DNA from: JALCRY01 sp050946575
Lineage (GTDB): Bacteria > Bacillota > Clostridia > Peptostreptococcales > Anaerovoracaceae
Direction of reading: 5' to 3'
Length of the DNA stretch: 64,000 bases
Assembly (NCBI GenBank): GCA_050946575.1
Contig: JBMNVB010000003.1
Coordinates: 62,001 to 126,000, forward strand
A program made the translations under genes and the position numbers. The notes under the pieces are model-generated. The model did not search any database. It had not been told where the DNA came from and saw nothing but the letters and a program-made list of their open reading frames with translations. Positions 6,852 to 14,996 of this stretch are shown here, one piece after another (the stretch's first letter is position 1; each line of letters starts with the position of its first letter).

Positions 6852-8192
6852 ATGGGAAGATACGAAGATGCCTACAGGCAGAAGCTGACGACTCCGGAAG
6901 AAGCAGTGAAAGTCGTACAGGACGGTGACTGGGTCGACTATTCTCAGGATATGATGTTCCCGATCGCGCTCGACCGCGCTCTTTCGAAGAGGGTGGGTGA
7001 ACTGCACGACGTGAAACTCAGGAACGCGATCTCGAGAGTGCCGGTACAGGTCGTGGAGAACGACCCGGAACAGGAATCGTTCACGTACAATGTGTGGCAC
7101 TGCTCGGGGCTCGACAGAAAGTATCTCGACAGACATATGGCATATCACACGCCGATGCTGTTCCGCGACTGCGCGGCATACTACAACAAGGGACTCGCGC
7201 CGGTAGACGTCGCGATGATCACAGTCGCGCCGATGGACAGCCACGGGAATTTCAGCTACGGCATCGTGAACTGCTGCACGCAGGCTCTCATCAATGCCGC
7301 GAAAACTGTTGTTGTAGAAGTCTGCGAAGACATGCCGGTAGTGTTCGGGCTTGCGGATGATCATATAAACATCGACGACGTTGACATTATCGTCGAGCGT
7401 GAGGAACCGCTGCCTGAATCCCCGAAGCCGACGGCTTCCGATCTGGACAAGCAGATCGCGGAGAATATCTTCCCGTATCTCGTGGACGGAATGACACTCC
7501 AGCTCGGCATCGGCGGTATGCCGAACGCGCTCGGATCTCTGATCGCGGAATCGGATCTAAAGGATCTCGCGATGCATACTGAGCTTATGAGCGACGGATA
7601 TCTCGATCTTTACCTGGCAGGAAAGATCACGAACAAGAAAAAGACGCTGAACCGCAATAAAGGCGTGTTCTCCATCTGCAGCGGCACACATGATCTGTAT
7701 CGGTTCCTTGATCATAATCAGGACATACTGTCCGCGCCGATGGCTTACGTAAATGACGTCCGCACTGTAGCGCAGCTCGATAATTTCATTTCGATCAACG
7801 GGTGCATCTCAGTCGACCTTTACGGGCAGGTCTGCTCGGAGACCGCGGGCACTCGTCAGATAAGCGGGACCGGCGGACAGCTCGACTTCGTGACGGGCGC
7901 GTTCATGAACCCGAACGGAAAGGCGTTCCTCGCACTGCCTTCGTCACGCGTGGACAAGAAGGGCGTGCGCCATTCCAACATCAAGGCAAAATTCACGGGC
8001 GGCGACGTGATCACTACGCCTCGTACCCAGGCCCCGTATATGGTCACGGAGTACGGAGTCGCGAACCTGTCCGGTCAGACGACCTGGCAGCGCGCCGAAG
8101 CTCTGATAAACATAGCGCATCCTGATTTCAGGGACGAACTGATAAAGGCTGCCGAAGAGCAGAGGATCTGGAGAAAGTCCAACAAGAGATAG
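6852..8192 (+). CDS. Acyl-CoA:acetate CoA-transferase, 4-hydroxybutyrate/butyryl CoA-transferase family
   Basis: A 446-residue protein of the acetyl-CoA hydrolase/transferase family. GIGGMPNALGSLI (about residues 218-230), HTELMSDGYLDLYLAG (about 239-254; the Glu is the expected thioester-forming residue) and SGTGGQLDFVTGAF (about 339-352) are typical. It should move CoA from acyl-CoA to acetate, releasing a fatty acid and saving the thioester. Following a branched-chain oxoacid oxidoreductase, the natural substrates would be isobutyryl-, isovaleryl- or 2-methylbutyryl-CoA; that is inference. Start at 6852 is taken for the nearby GTGAGGA; an in-frame ATG at 6816 lacks a site. Confidence 0.88.
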   Translation: MGRYEDAYRQKLTTPEEAVKVVQDGDWVDYSQDMMFPIALDRALSKRVGELHDVKLRNAISRVPVQVVENDPEQESFTYNVWHCSGLDRKYLDRHMAYHTPMLFRDCAAYYNKGLAPVDVAMITVAPMDSHGNFSYGIVNCCTQALINAAKTVVVEVCEDMPVVFGLADDHINIDDVDIIVEREEPLPESPKPTASDLDKQIAENIFPYLVDGMTLQLGIGGMPNALGSLIAESDLKDLAMHTELMSDGYLDLYLAGKITNKKKTLNRNKGVFSICSGTHDLYRFLDHNQDILSAPMAYVNDVRTVAQLDNFISINGCISVDLYGQVCSETAGTRQISGTGGQLDFVTGAFMNPNGKAFLALPSSRVDKKGVRHSNIKAKFTGGDVITTPRTQAPYMVTEYGVANLSGQTTWQRAEALINIAHPDFRDELIKAAEEQRIWRKSNKR

Positions 8193-8207
8193 GGTCCGGA
8201 AATAACA

Positions 8208-8239
8208 AAACCGGAGCGGGTATCCCGCTCCGGTTTTTT
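8208..8239. terminator. Bidirectional terminator between convergent genes
   Basis: A 10-bp-plus perfect stem (ACCGGAGCGGG, 8210-8220; CCCGCTCCGGT, 8224-8234) with loop TAT has T runs on the plus strand (8234-8239) and, read on the minus strand, a short T run after the stem. It ends both the CoA-transferase operon and the SEC-C gene. Confidence 0.88.
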
Positions 8240-8251
8240 CGTTTTTTTATT

Positions 8252-8788
8252 TTACAGCCCGTTCTTCCGGTCTTCTTCCTCGTCGCTTCTCATGTGGCAG
8301 TGCTTATACTTCTTCCCGCTGCCGCACCAGCAGGGATCGTTCCGTCCCGGGCGCTTTTTCTTGACGACCGTTTTGGACTTCTTATATTCTCTGGCGATCT
8401 CCTTCATCCTGTCCTCGCCGAGTATCTGTTCCCACTGTTCGAGCCCGTACAGATGATCCGCGTCCGCCTTCAGCATATTGAAGAACAGGCGCTCGATGTC
8501 GAATTCGAGACTGAACTCCGAATCCTCGTCCATATCCTTTATATCGAACGGTTCCTTTACGCTCTGCTGGGCTCCGTCCAGGAATCCCATGAATATCACC
8601 GGACGTATTTCGTACTTCTCCGCGAGTTCCCCGACCCTGCCGCTCAGTACCGTTTCGCCGGCGATAAACTTATCGAGGTAATCGCTGTATATTTTCTGCT
8701 CTCCTTCGCAGTATTCCGCCCAGAATTCGTCGATGGAATCGTTCGTCTGGTTCGAGATAAGATCGTTCCATTCGCTGTACAAGCTCAT
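8252..8788 (-). CDS. SEC-C motif protein, function unknown
   Basis: A 178-residue acidic protein. The C-terminal SEC-C zinc motif is GRNDPCWCGSGKKYKHCH (about residues 148-165), the same C-x-C-x8-C-H module found at the end of SecA and in many stand-alone proteins. The N-terminal 140 residues are helical and rich in Asp/Glu, with no domain I recognise. Start at 8788 follows CGGAGGCATTGAT, where the iterated octamer occupies the spacer between Shine-Dalgarno and ATG. It lies 19 bp downstream of hom in the same direction and is probably cotranscribed. The motif suggests metal binding or contact with ribosome or translocase partners, without proof here. Confidence 0.8.
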   Translation of the reverse strand: MSLYSEWNDLISNQTNDSIDEFWAEYCEGEQKIYSDYLDKFIAGETVLSGRVGELAEKYEIRPVIFMGFLDGAQQSVKEPFDIKDMDEDSEFSLEFDIERLFFNMLKADADHLYGLEQWEQILGEDRMKEIAREYKKSKTVVKKKRPGRNDPCWCGSGKKYKHCHMRSDEEEDRKNGL

Positions 8789-8807
8789 ATCAATGCCTCC
8801 GTCTCTT

Positions 8808-9791
8808 TTATTCTCCGATCAGTTTCATCTTTTTTCCGATTTCCAGGATGTCGCCCGCGCACGCGCTCCCGGTCGGCAGCGGGCCGGCGCCCTTGCCGTA
8901 GAACATCAGGTCGTCCACCGCGTTCCCGGTCAGGAAAATCGCGTTGAATTCATTGTTAACTCCTGCGAGCGGGTGGCTGTCCGGGATCTCCTCCGGCTTT
9001 ACGCTGTACGAAAGATTTCCCGTTTCATCCCTTTCTGCTTCTCCGATGAGTTTTATGCGGCAGTGCCTTGCTTTCGCGTTTTCGATCATGTCTTTCGTGA
9101 TGCCGGTGATGCCTTCTGTCGGGATTTCATCCGGATGCACATACTGACCGAAGCACAGCGCGATCAGTATCGACAGTTTGTTCGCGACATCTATCCCTTC
9201 GACGTCCGCTGTCGGATCCGCCTCCGCGAAGCCCTTTTCCTGGGCGTCCTTCAGGACTTCGTCGTAATCGAGTCCCTCATCCGTCATTTTTGTGAGAATG
9301 TAGTTTGTCGTCCCGTTGCAGATTCCCATCACGCGCGAGAACTCGTTCGCGCCGAGGACCGACGTTATCGCTGACAGTACCGGGATGCCGCCTCCGACGG
9401 ACGCTTCGATCCTGAACTCCACATTATTCTTCCTTGCGGTCTCCGTGAGTTTATCGAAGCTGTTCGCGATGGCCGCCTTGTTCGCCGAAACGACATGCTG
9501 CCCCGCGTTCATGGCGTCAAGCATGTACTGCGTGGACGGTTCGAGCCCTCCCAGTACTTCGCAGACTATGTCGATGTCCGGATTCCCGATGATGTCTGCC
9601 GGGTCTTTCGTGAATATCTCAGCGGGCGCGCTCGTCCTTCTCGGCTTCGACGGATCGCGCACGAGCGCCCTGGCTACGGTGAAGGTGAGCCCTGTCTCAC
9701 GTTCGATCTTTTTCCTGTTCATTTCAAGCGTGTCATACGTACCGGATCCGACGTTCCCGAATCCAAGCAGGCCTATTTTGATTTCCTTCAT
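8808..9791 (-). CDS. hom: Homoserine dehydrogenase, short form without ACT domain
   Basis: A 327-residue NAD(P)-dependent enzyme reducing aspartate semialdehyde to homoserine for threonine/methionine synthesis. GLLGFGNVGSG (about residues 7-17) is the dinucleotide-binding loop, SANKAAIA (about 104-111) holds a conserved lysine, and GKGAGPLPTGSACAGDIL (about 299-316) is the family C-terminal motif. The protein ends there: the regulatory ACT domain of 430-residue homologues is absent, so threonine feedback through that domain is not expected. Start at 9791 follows CGGAGGCAGTG; longer in-frame extensions run past the promoter. The operator-like dyad upstream is described separately. Confidence 0.9.
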   Translation of the reverse strand: MKEIKIGLLGFGNVGSGTYDTLEMNRKKIERETGLTFTVARALVRDPSKPRRTSAPAEIFTKDPADIIGNPDIDIVCEVLGGLEPSTQYMLDAMNAGQHVVSANKAAIANSFDKLTETARKNNVEFRIEASVGGGIPVLSAITSVLGANEFSRVMGICNGTTNYILTKMTDEGLDYDEVLKDAQEKGFAEADPTADVEGIDVANKLSILIALCFGQYVHPDEIPTEGITGITKDMIENAKARHCRIKLIGEAERDETGNLSYSVKPEEIPDSHPLAGVNNEFNAIFLTGNAVDDLMFYGKGAGPLPTGSACAGDILEIGKKMKLIGE

Positions 9792-9830
9792 CACTGCCTC
9801 CGTTCTTTTCTGAAAAAACATAACATGAGA

Positions 9831-9859
9831 ATTATACAATATTTCCCGCGGTTTGTCTT
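9831..9859 (-). promoter_or_regulatory. hom promoter
   Basis: Read on the minus strand: AAGACA (9859-9854), 17-base spacer, perfect TATAAT (9836-9831), about 40 bases before the ATG at 9791. Confidence 0.65.
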
Positions 9860-9862
9860 TGG

Positions 9863-9880
9863 TCAGAAAAGATTTTCTGA
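9863..9880. promoter_or_regulatory. 18-bp operator-like dyad upstream of hom
   Basis: TCAGAAAAGATTTTCTGA is a perfect dyad of 8-bp arms around GA, placed directly upstream of the hom -35 box. Its TTTTCTGA arm resembles part of the CodY consensus AATTTTCWGAAAATT, but the best alignment has about four mismatches, so the regulator is uncertain. Confidence 0.5.
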
Positions 9881-10053
9881 TAAACGGGGGAAGCTCTCCC
9901 CGGCATGACCGGGAGGAAGAAACGGCCGCAGGCATTGATGCAAATAAATTGTCATTAGGCGAATCGAAAAAATTGTATATTTGATATAGCCAAAATAATC
10001 AAAATGAATGTGATTTCGCATTCTGTATATAACAAAATAATCAAATTTGGGGA
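9881..10053. other. A+T-rich intergenic region with direct repeats
   Basis: This is the main part of the 344-bp gap between hom and the ECF gene. It contains an octamer (9932-9939) and then an A+T-rich tract with two exact 13-bp direct repeats, CAAAATAATCAAA at 9991-10003 and 10033-10045, 42 bp apart (four helical turns). Each has TGTATAT shortly upstream (9974-9980 and 10024-10030). No gene is visible. Confidence 0.6.
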
Positions 10054-10082
10054 TTTATAAATGTGCAGTCAGGTGTTATAAT
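10054..10082 (+). promoter_or_regulatory. Promoter of the ECF/amidohydrolase unit
   Basis: TTTATA (10054-10059), 17-base spacer, perfect TATAAT (10077-10082), 53 bases before the start codon. The CAAAATAATCAAA repeats lie just upstream in operator position. Confidence 0.55.
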
Positions 10083-10135
10083 CCGGGCAATGAAGAAGAA
10101 ACGCTGAAGAGTTATACATGGAAGGAAGTGTGATT

Positions 10136-10648
10136 ATGGGTAATCAACGTTTGAGAGAATTATGCGAAACAGCTCTTTTTGTCGCTCTCGTCTTTCTCGG
10201 CATTTTCATTGTCAGGATACCGGGGCCGTTCGGATATCTGCACTTCGGCGACTGCATGATAATCCTCGCCGTGATAATGCTCGGAACGAAGCGGGGCGCG
10301 TTCGCAGGAGGCGTAGGCGCCGCGATCGCCGACCTGCTGAGCGGATTCCCTGTCTGGGCGATCCCTTCGCTCGTGATAAAGGCGGCCATGGCCGTGGCGA
10401 TCGGCGCGCTGCTTCATACGAATCTGCTGAAAGAGCACAGGGTCGGCAGACGAATAGCGTGCAGCTCCATCGGCGGACTCGTGCAGATGGTGCTCTATCC
10501 GCTGTTCTTCCTGTTCATGTTCGGGAAGGGAGCGATGATAGCTGATATCGCGCCGATAACACTGCAGACAGTGTTCGGGGTAGCCGCGGGAGTCGCGCTC
10601 GCCGAAGCGCTTGAGAAAACACCGCTCAGAGCAAAGATGGTGAACTGA
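10136..10648 (+). CDS. ECF transporter S component (substrate-binding membrane subunit)
   Basis: A 170-residue membrane protein with about five to six hydrophobic segments and the ECF S-component pattern: an N-terminal TALFVALVFLGIFIVRIP helix, a HFGDCMIILAVIMLG block, and GAFAGGVGAAIADLL. Such proteins bind a vitamin or precursor and share the EcfA/A'/T energising module encoded elsewhere. The substrate cannot be told from sequence alone; pyrimidine/thiamine-precursor and riboflavin types have similar sequences. Start at 10136 is chosen because GAAGGAAGTG precedes it. The amidohydrolase gene follows 19 bp downstream and may act on the same or a related compound. Confidence 0.78.
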   Translation: MGNQRLRELCETALFVALVFLGIFIVRIPGPFGYLHFGDCMIILAVIMLGTKRGAFAGGVGAAIADLLSGFPVWAIPSLVIKAAMAVAIGALLHTNLLKEHRVGRRIACSSIGGLVQMVLYPLFFLFMFGKGAMIADIAPITLQTVFGVAAGVALAEALEKTPLRAKMVN

Positions 10649-10667
10649 CAAACAGGAGGGAACACGA

Positions 10668-11411
10668 ATGAAAGTATATGAAGAACAGAAAAAATTCAAA
10701 AAGATAGATGCACACAGCCATATCGGATATTTCGGCGGCTGGTGCGACGTCGGCATCACGCCGGAGGAAATGATAGAACAGATGGATGCGTATAACATTG
10801 AAAAGACTGTCATCTCCACATTCCCGGTGGATGAAAGCATCAAAGCAGTGGACAAATACCCCGACCGCCTTATAGGCGCGGCCTGGGTGGACCCGGAAAG
10901 CGAAGAGGCGGAGAGCCAGATCAGGGACGCAGTGGAAAATCACGGATTCAAGGCCATAAAACTGCACCCGCTGTTCCAGGCGTTCCGTCCGAACGATGAA
11001 TGCGGTTACAGGATAGCGGAGCTGGCACGGGAGCTCGGAGTGCCGGTCATGGTCCATACCGGACATCCGCCTTATTCCCTTCCATGGAGCGTTGCCGAGC
11101 TCGCGGAGGATTTCCCGGACGTGAAGTTCTGCCTGATCCATATGGGTCACGGAAACGGCATATACATCCAGTCGGCGGTCGACATGGCGAAAAAACATCC
11201 TAACCTTTATCTTGAGACTTCCGGCATGCCCATGCACACGAAGATCAGGGATGCCTATGAAAATGTCGGCAGCGACAGGATCATGTTCGGGATGGATCTT
11301 CCGTTCCATCATCCGTCCGTCGAGATACAGAAGGGCCTTGTGAGCGGTCTGGATGACGCGGCTCTTGAAAACTATTATTACAACAACGCGAAGAAGTTCC
11401 TCGGACTGTAG
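10668..11411 (+). CDS. Amidohydrolase-2 family metal-dependent hydrolase
   Basis: A 247-residue TIM-barrel protein of the PF04909 type (close in form to amidohydrolases and ACMSD-like decarboxylases). Metal and catalytic positions visible are DAHSHIG (residues 14-20), KLHP (about 96-99), HTGH (about 127-130), HMGHG (about 161-165) and FGMDLPFHH (about 204-212, with the barrel-end Asp). Its substrate is unknown. CAGGAGGGAACACGA precedes the ATG, and the gene is likely cotranscribed with the ECF S component 19 bp upstream. That pairing hints at hydrolysis of an imported cofactor precursor, but this is only contextual. Confidence 0.78.
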   Translation: MKVYEEQKKFKKIDAHSHIGYFGGWCDVGITPEEMIEQMDAYNIEKTVISTFPVDESIKAVDKYPDRLIGAAWVDPESEEAESQIRDAVENHGFKAIKLHPLFQAFRPNDECGYRIAELARELGVPVMVHTGHPPYSLPWSVAELAEDFPDVKFCLIHMGHGNGIYIQSAVDMAKKHPNLYLETSGMPMHTKIRDAYENVGSDRIMFGMDLPFHHPSVEIQKGLVSGLDDAALENYYYNNAKKFLGL

Positions 11412-11525
11412 CCGCTGTCTGCGGAACTGACATACGGACCGGATCAGCGCCGTGAAAATTTTCTCCCCGCACTTTATTTACGAATGGTTTTCTACTATTA
11501 TAAATGCGGAAAGTGAGGAATTTTC

Positions 11526-11996
11526 ATGGCGCTTCATATTGTACTCGTAGAACCCGAGATCCCGCCGAACACCGGGAATATAGCCCGTTCGTGCGCGATC
11601 ACGAACAGTAAACTGCATCTCGTGGAGCCGCTCGGCTTCAGTATCGATGACAGGAGCCTGAGGCGGGCCGGTCTCGACTACTGGAAATATGTCGATGTGA
11701 CCGTGCACGGAAGCCTGGAGGAATTCATGGCTGAATACGGCGGGCGCAGGATGTGGCTCGCCACCACGAAGGGCGGGACATATTACAATGAAGTCGAATA
11801 CCGCGACGGGGACATGATCCTGCTCGGACGCGAGACCGCCGGCCTCCCGCGCGATTTTATCAGGGCGCACGAGGACAGGGCGATCAGGATCCCGATGAGC
11901 CAGGACACAAAACTCCGGTCGCTCAACCTGGCGAATTCGGCAAACATTATCATGTTCGAAGCGCTCAGGCAGCTCGGGTATCCCGGCATGGAATGA
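11526..11996 (+). CDS. trmL: tRNA (cytidine/uridine(34)-2'-O)-methyltransferase TrmL
   Basis: A 156-residue SPOUT (knotted) methyltransferase of normal TrmL length. The start LHIVLVEPEIPPNTGNIARS and the AdoMet-binding knot region GRETAGLP (about residues 100-107) and IPMSQDTKLRSLNLANS (about 121-137) are typical of the family. It 2'-O-methylates the wobble base of leucine tRNAs. ATG at 11526 follows GTGAGGAATTTTC. It stands alone, with a 114-bp gap upstream and 128 bp to ridA. A possible -10 TATAAA lies at about 11497. Confidence 0.92.
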   Translation: MALHIVLVEPEIPPNTGNIARSCAITNSKLHLVEPLGFSIDDRSLRRAGLDYWKYVDVTVHGSLEEFMAEYGGRRMWLATTKGGTYYNEVEYRDGDMILLGRETAGLPRDFIRAHEDRAIRIPMSQDTKLRSLNLANSANIIMFEALRQLGYPGME

Positions 11997-12124
11997 CAGG
12001 CCGTACATCCCGAAATACCGTGCGAAGTATCGTCTTCCGGCATGGAATAATGCCGCGCGGTGTGTTATTATGTAAGTGACATTAAAGGCTAAGTATATCT
12101 TTTCAGACAAGAGAGGAGATCAAC

Positions 12125-12499
12125 ATGAAAATCACTGCTACAAATAAGGCGCCGGGCGCGATAGGCCCGTATTCTCAGGCTATTTCGGCTAACGGATTCC
12201 TTTTCTGCTCCGGTCAGACGGGGCTCATTCCGGAAACGGGAAAACTCCCCGAGGGCGGAGTCCAGGCGGAAGCCGAGCAGGCCTGCAGGAATGTGGGCGC
12301 GCTTCTGGAAGCGAACGGCATCGGATTCGAGGATGTAATAAAGAGCACCTGCTACCTCGCCGACATCGCGGACTTTGCCGCGTTCAATGAAGTATACGCA
12401 AAATACTTCACAGGTAAACCGGCACGTTCATGCTTTGCCGTAAAGGATCTCCCGGCGGGATGCCTCTGCGAGATCGAGGTAATAGGCGTACTGAAATAA
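12125..12499 (+). CDS. ridA: RidA family reactive enamine/imine deaminase
   Basis: A 124-residue protein of standard RidA length. The conserved features are APGAIGPYSQAI (about residues 8-19), FCSGQTGLIPETG (about 26-38), the Arg in KPARSCFAVKDLP (about 98-110) that binds the substrate carboxylate, and CEIEVIGV at the end. It hydrolyses enamines and imines released by PLP dehydratases such as threonine dehydratase, protecting PLP enzymes. GAGAGGAGATCAAC precedes the start. It is followed by rpoN after 64 bp. Confidence 0.93.
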   Translation: MKITATNKAPGAIGPYSQAISANGFLFCSGQTGLIPETGKLPEGGVQAEAEQACRNVGALLEANGIGFEDVIKSTCYLADIADFAAFNEVYAKYFTGKPARSCFAVKDLPAGCLCEIEVIGVLK

Positions 12500-12563
12500 T
12501 ACAGGAATATGGCGGGGGCGCCGGGGGACCGGGAGCCTCCGCTTATGCAATGCGCGGATCTAC

Positions 12564-13946
12564 ATGGAAATAAAAGCAGTGAACGAACTGAATACGGAAC
12601 TGTCACAGAAAGTCACTCTTGCGCCGTCTGTCATCGGATCGCTCGAAATACTGCAGATGGGACGTCAGGAGCTGGATTCGCGTATAAAAAAAGAACTGTG
12701 CGAGAATCCCGTGCTCGAAGCGGGTGAACCGCACATTGAGGAGCAGACGGATCTGCAGGCGCTCGCGTATGAGCTCGCAGAAGAGGAAAGTTACGGAGAC
12801 GGGGATGAGTCGCTGCCGGGAGGGGAGGATCCCGAACGGCGCGATTATCTTGCGCTCGCGACTGAAGGCGAAACGCTGAGGGAGAGCCTGCTGATGCAGC
12901 TCCGATTCACAGATCAGGATGCCACGTGGAAACGTATCGGCGAATATATCATCGAGACGCTCGGCGAGGACGGCATCATGAAGATGGACACCGGAGAGAT
13001 AGCGGAAGCCCTCGGCATCACCGAAGATGAAGCAATGCGGGAGATAGATATCATCAGAGGATTCGATCCCGCGGGCGTATGCGCGGGGGACAGGATAGAA
13101 TGCCTGCTGCTCCAGATCGAAAGATGCGAAGGCGCTGATGCCGGTGAATATGAGCAGCTGCTGCGCGGACAGGCCGACCGGATCATAAAGGGCGACCTTG
13201 ACGGCGCGGCCCGGGCGATGGGAAAGACCAGGGAAGAGATCGACCGGATGATGGATTTCATCAGGACCCTTGAAACATCACCGGGGGCGGGATTCGCGTC
13301 AGAAGGCGAGATCGCCTACACGATCCCGGACGTGAGCGTAACGGGCCGGCCCGAACGGCCGGAGATCAGCGCGGTGGACGAGGGCTTTCCCGAACTCAGG
13401 ATCAGCCCGTACTACAGAGAACTGCTGGACCGGGCGAAGGCAGAAGGCGAGACCGAGGTCGAGGAATACCTGAACAGCCGGATCGAGTCGGCTGCGTCGA
13501 TGCTCGAAGCGATAGAAAACAGGCAGAGGATGATCACAGGACTGGCGGCGTACATTGTAAAATATCAGCGTGACTTCTTCGAAAAGGGCGTAGGATATCT
13601 GAAGCCGCTTACGATGAAGGCCGCGGCCGCGGAACTCGGCGTCTCGGTGTCCACAATAAGCCGGACGGCGAATTCCAAATACATGCAGACTGAAAAGGGA
13701 GTGTTCCCTTTCAGATATTTCTTCTCGGGAGGCGTGACCGACGCGTCGGGACGGGGCATCTCCAGCGAGAGCATAAAGGAGAGGATCCGCGGGATCGTCG
13801 AATCGGAGGATCCGGCGAAACCGCTCAGCGATCGCAGGATCGCCGACGTGCTGAATGAAGAAGGTCTTCTGATCTCAAGAAGAACAGTTGCAAAATACAG
13901 AGAGGAAGCGGGCATTGCCTCTTCTTCAAAAAGGAAAGTCAAATAA
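12564..13946 (+). CDS. rpoN: RNA polymerase sigma-54 factor
   Basis: A 460-residue sigma-54. Region I is a glutamine/leucine-rich start (ELSQKVTLAPSVIGSLEILQ, residues 10-29), the core-binding middle spans about 90-290, and the C-terminal RpoN box reads SRRTVAKYREEAG (about 437-449), essential for the -24 promoter element. It serves promoters that need an AAA+ enhancer-binding activator, and no such activator is in this window. The ribosome-binding site before 12564 is poor (GCGGATCTAC). The gene ends 19 bp before gapA, so sigma-54 and lower glycolysis are cotranscribed or coupled. The related glycolytic repressor gene cggR is absent here. Confidence 0.93.
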   Translation: MEIKAVNELNTELSQKVTLAPSVIGSLEILQMGRQELDSRIKKELCENPVLEAGEPHIEEQTDLQALAYELAEEESYGDGDESLPGGEDPERRDYLALATEGETLRESLLMQLRFTDQDATWKRIGEYIIETLGEDGIMKMDTGEIAEALGITEDEAMREIDIIRGFDPAGVCAGDRIECLLLQIERCEGADAGEYEQLLRGQADRIIKGDLDGAARAMGKTREEIDRMMDFIRTLETSPGAGFASEGEIAYTIPDVSVTGRPERPEISAVDEGFPELRISPYYRELLDRAKAEGETEVEEYLNSRIESAASMLEAIENRQRMITGLAAYIVKYQRDFFEKGVGYLKPLTMKAAAAELGVSVSTISRTANSKYMQTEKGVFPFRYFFSGGVTDASGRGISSESIKERIRGIVESEDPAKPLSDRRIADVLNEEGLLISRRTVAKYREEAGIASSSKRKVK

Positions 13947-13965
13947 CTGTAAGGAGGAAAAAACA

Positions 13966-14979
13966 ATGGCGGTTAAAATTGGATTGAACGGTTTCGGAAG
14001 GATCAGCAGATGCCTCGTACGCCTGGCAATGGCGGATCCCGATGTCGAACTCTGCGGCATAAACTATCGTAATTCGAATTACGATTACATGAGATACATG
14101 GTGCAGTGGGATTCTACGTTCGGCAGATATCCGACGGAAGTCGGCACATATGACAAGGGCATCGTTATTGACGGCAAGGAGATCCCGGTATTCTTCGAGA
14201 ACGACGCTAAGGATATCCCGTGGGGCGAATGCGGAGCGGAATACGTTATAGACGGAACGGGCGCGTATACGAGCCAGGAAAAGGCGCAGGCACATCTGGA
14301 CGCGGGCGCTAAGAAGGTCGTTATCTCGGCTCCGGCGAAGGATGATACTCCTACGTTCGTAATGGGCGTGAACCAGGAAACATACAAGCCTGAATACAAG
14401 ATCGTATCGAACGCGTCCTGCACGACGAACTGCCTTGCTCCTGTTTCGAAGGTAGTAAATGACAACTGGGGCATAGAGAGCGGACTCATGTCGACGATCC
14501 ACGCGCTCACGGCGAAACAGCTCGTTGTCGACGGACGTTCGAACAAGGACTGGAGACGCGGCCGCTGCGGAGTGAACAACATCATCCCGACGACGACGGG
14601 CGCGGCGAAGGCTGTAGGAAAGGTCATCCCTGAACTCCAGGGCAAGATGACGGGCCTTTCGTACAGAGTGCCTCTTGCAGACGTTTCTCTCGTTGACCTC
14701 AACGTAGTTACGAAGAAGCCGACTACATATGAAGAGATCTGCGCGAAGATAAAGGAGGCTTCTGAAGGATCGATGAAGGGCGTCATCGAATACATCGACG
14801 ACGAGGTCGTATCCAGTGACTTCCTCGGCGACGCGCATACGTCGATCTTCGATTCGAAGATGGGCATCCAGCTCACAGACACGATGTTCAAACTGGTTAT
14901 GTTCTACGACAACGAGTTCGGTTATGCGAACAAGACGCTCGATCTCGCGAAATACATGTGCTCGGTAGATAATAAGTAA
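13966..14979 (+). CDS. gapA: Glyceraldehyde-3-phosphate dehydrogenase
   Basis: A 337-residue GAPDH, usual length. The NAD-binding start is KIGLNGFGRISR (residues 4-15) and the catalytic loop SNASCTTNCLAPV holds the active cysteine (about residue 154). HALTAKQLVVDG (about 179-190) follows. It oxidises glyceraldehyde 3-phosphate to 1,3-bisphosphoglycerate in glycolysis. Start at 13966 follows a strong TAAGGAGGAAAAAAC. It leads the gapA-pgk-tpiA set; gpmI and eno, which often follow in Clostridia, are not in this cluster. Confidence 0.96.
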   Translation: MAVKIGLNGFGRISRCLVRLAMADPDVELCGINYRNSNYDYMRYMVQWDSTFGRYPTEVGTYDKGIVIDGKEIPVFFENDAKDIPWGECGAEYVIDGTGAYTSQEKAQAHLDAGAKKVVISAPAKDDTPTFVMGVNQETYKPEYKIVSNASCTTNCLAPVSKVVNDNWGIESGLMSTIHALTAKQLVVDGRSNKDWRRGRCGVNNIIPTTTGAAKAVGKVIPELQGKMTGLSYRVPLADVSLVDLNVVTKKPTTYEEICAKIKEASEGSMKGVIEYIDDEVVSSDFLGDAHTSIFDSKMGIQLTDTMFKLVMFYDNEFGYANKTLDLAKYMCSVDNK

Positions 14980-14996
14980 GGTGAACGGAGTCTGAA

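Noticed and set aside
11440..11475. CodY box near 11457 (GAAAATTTTCTCC)
   Set aside because: Only one half of the consensus is present; the second half does not match.
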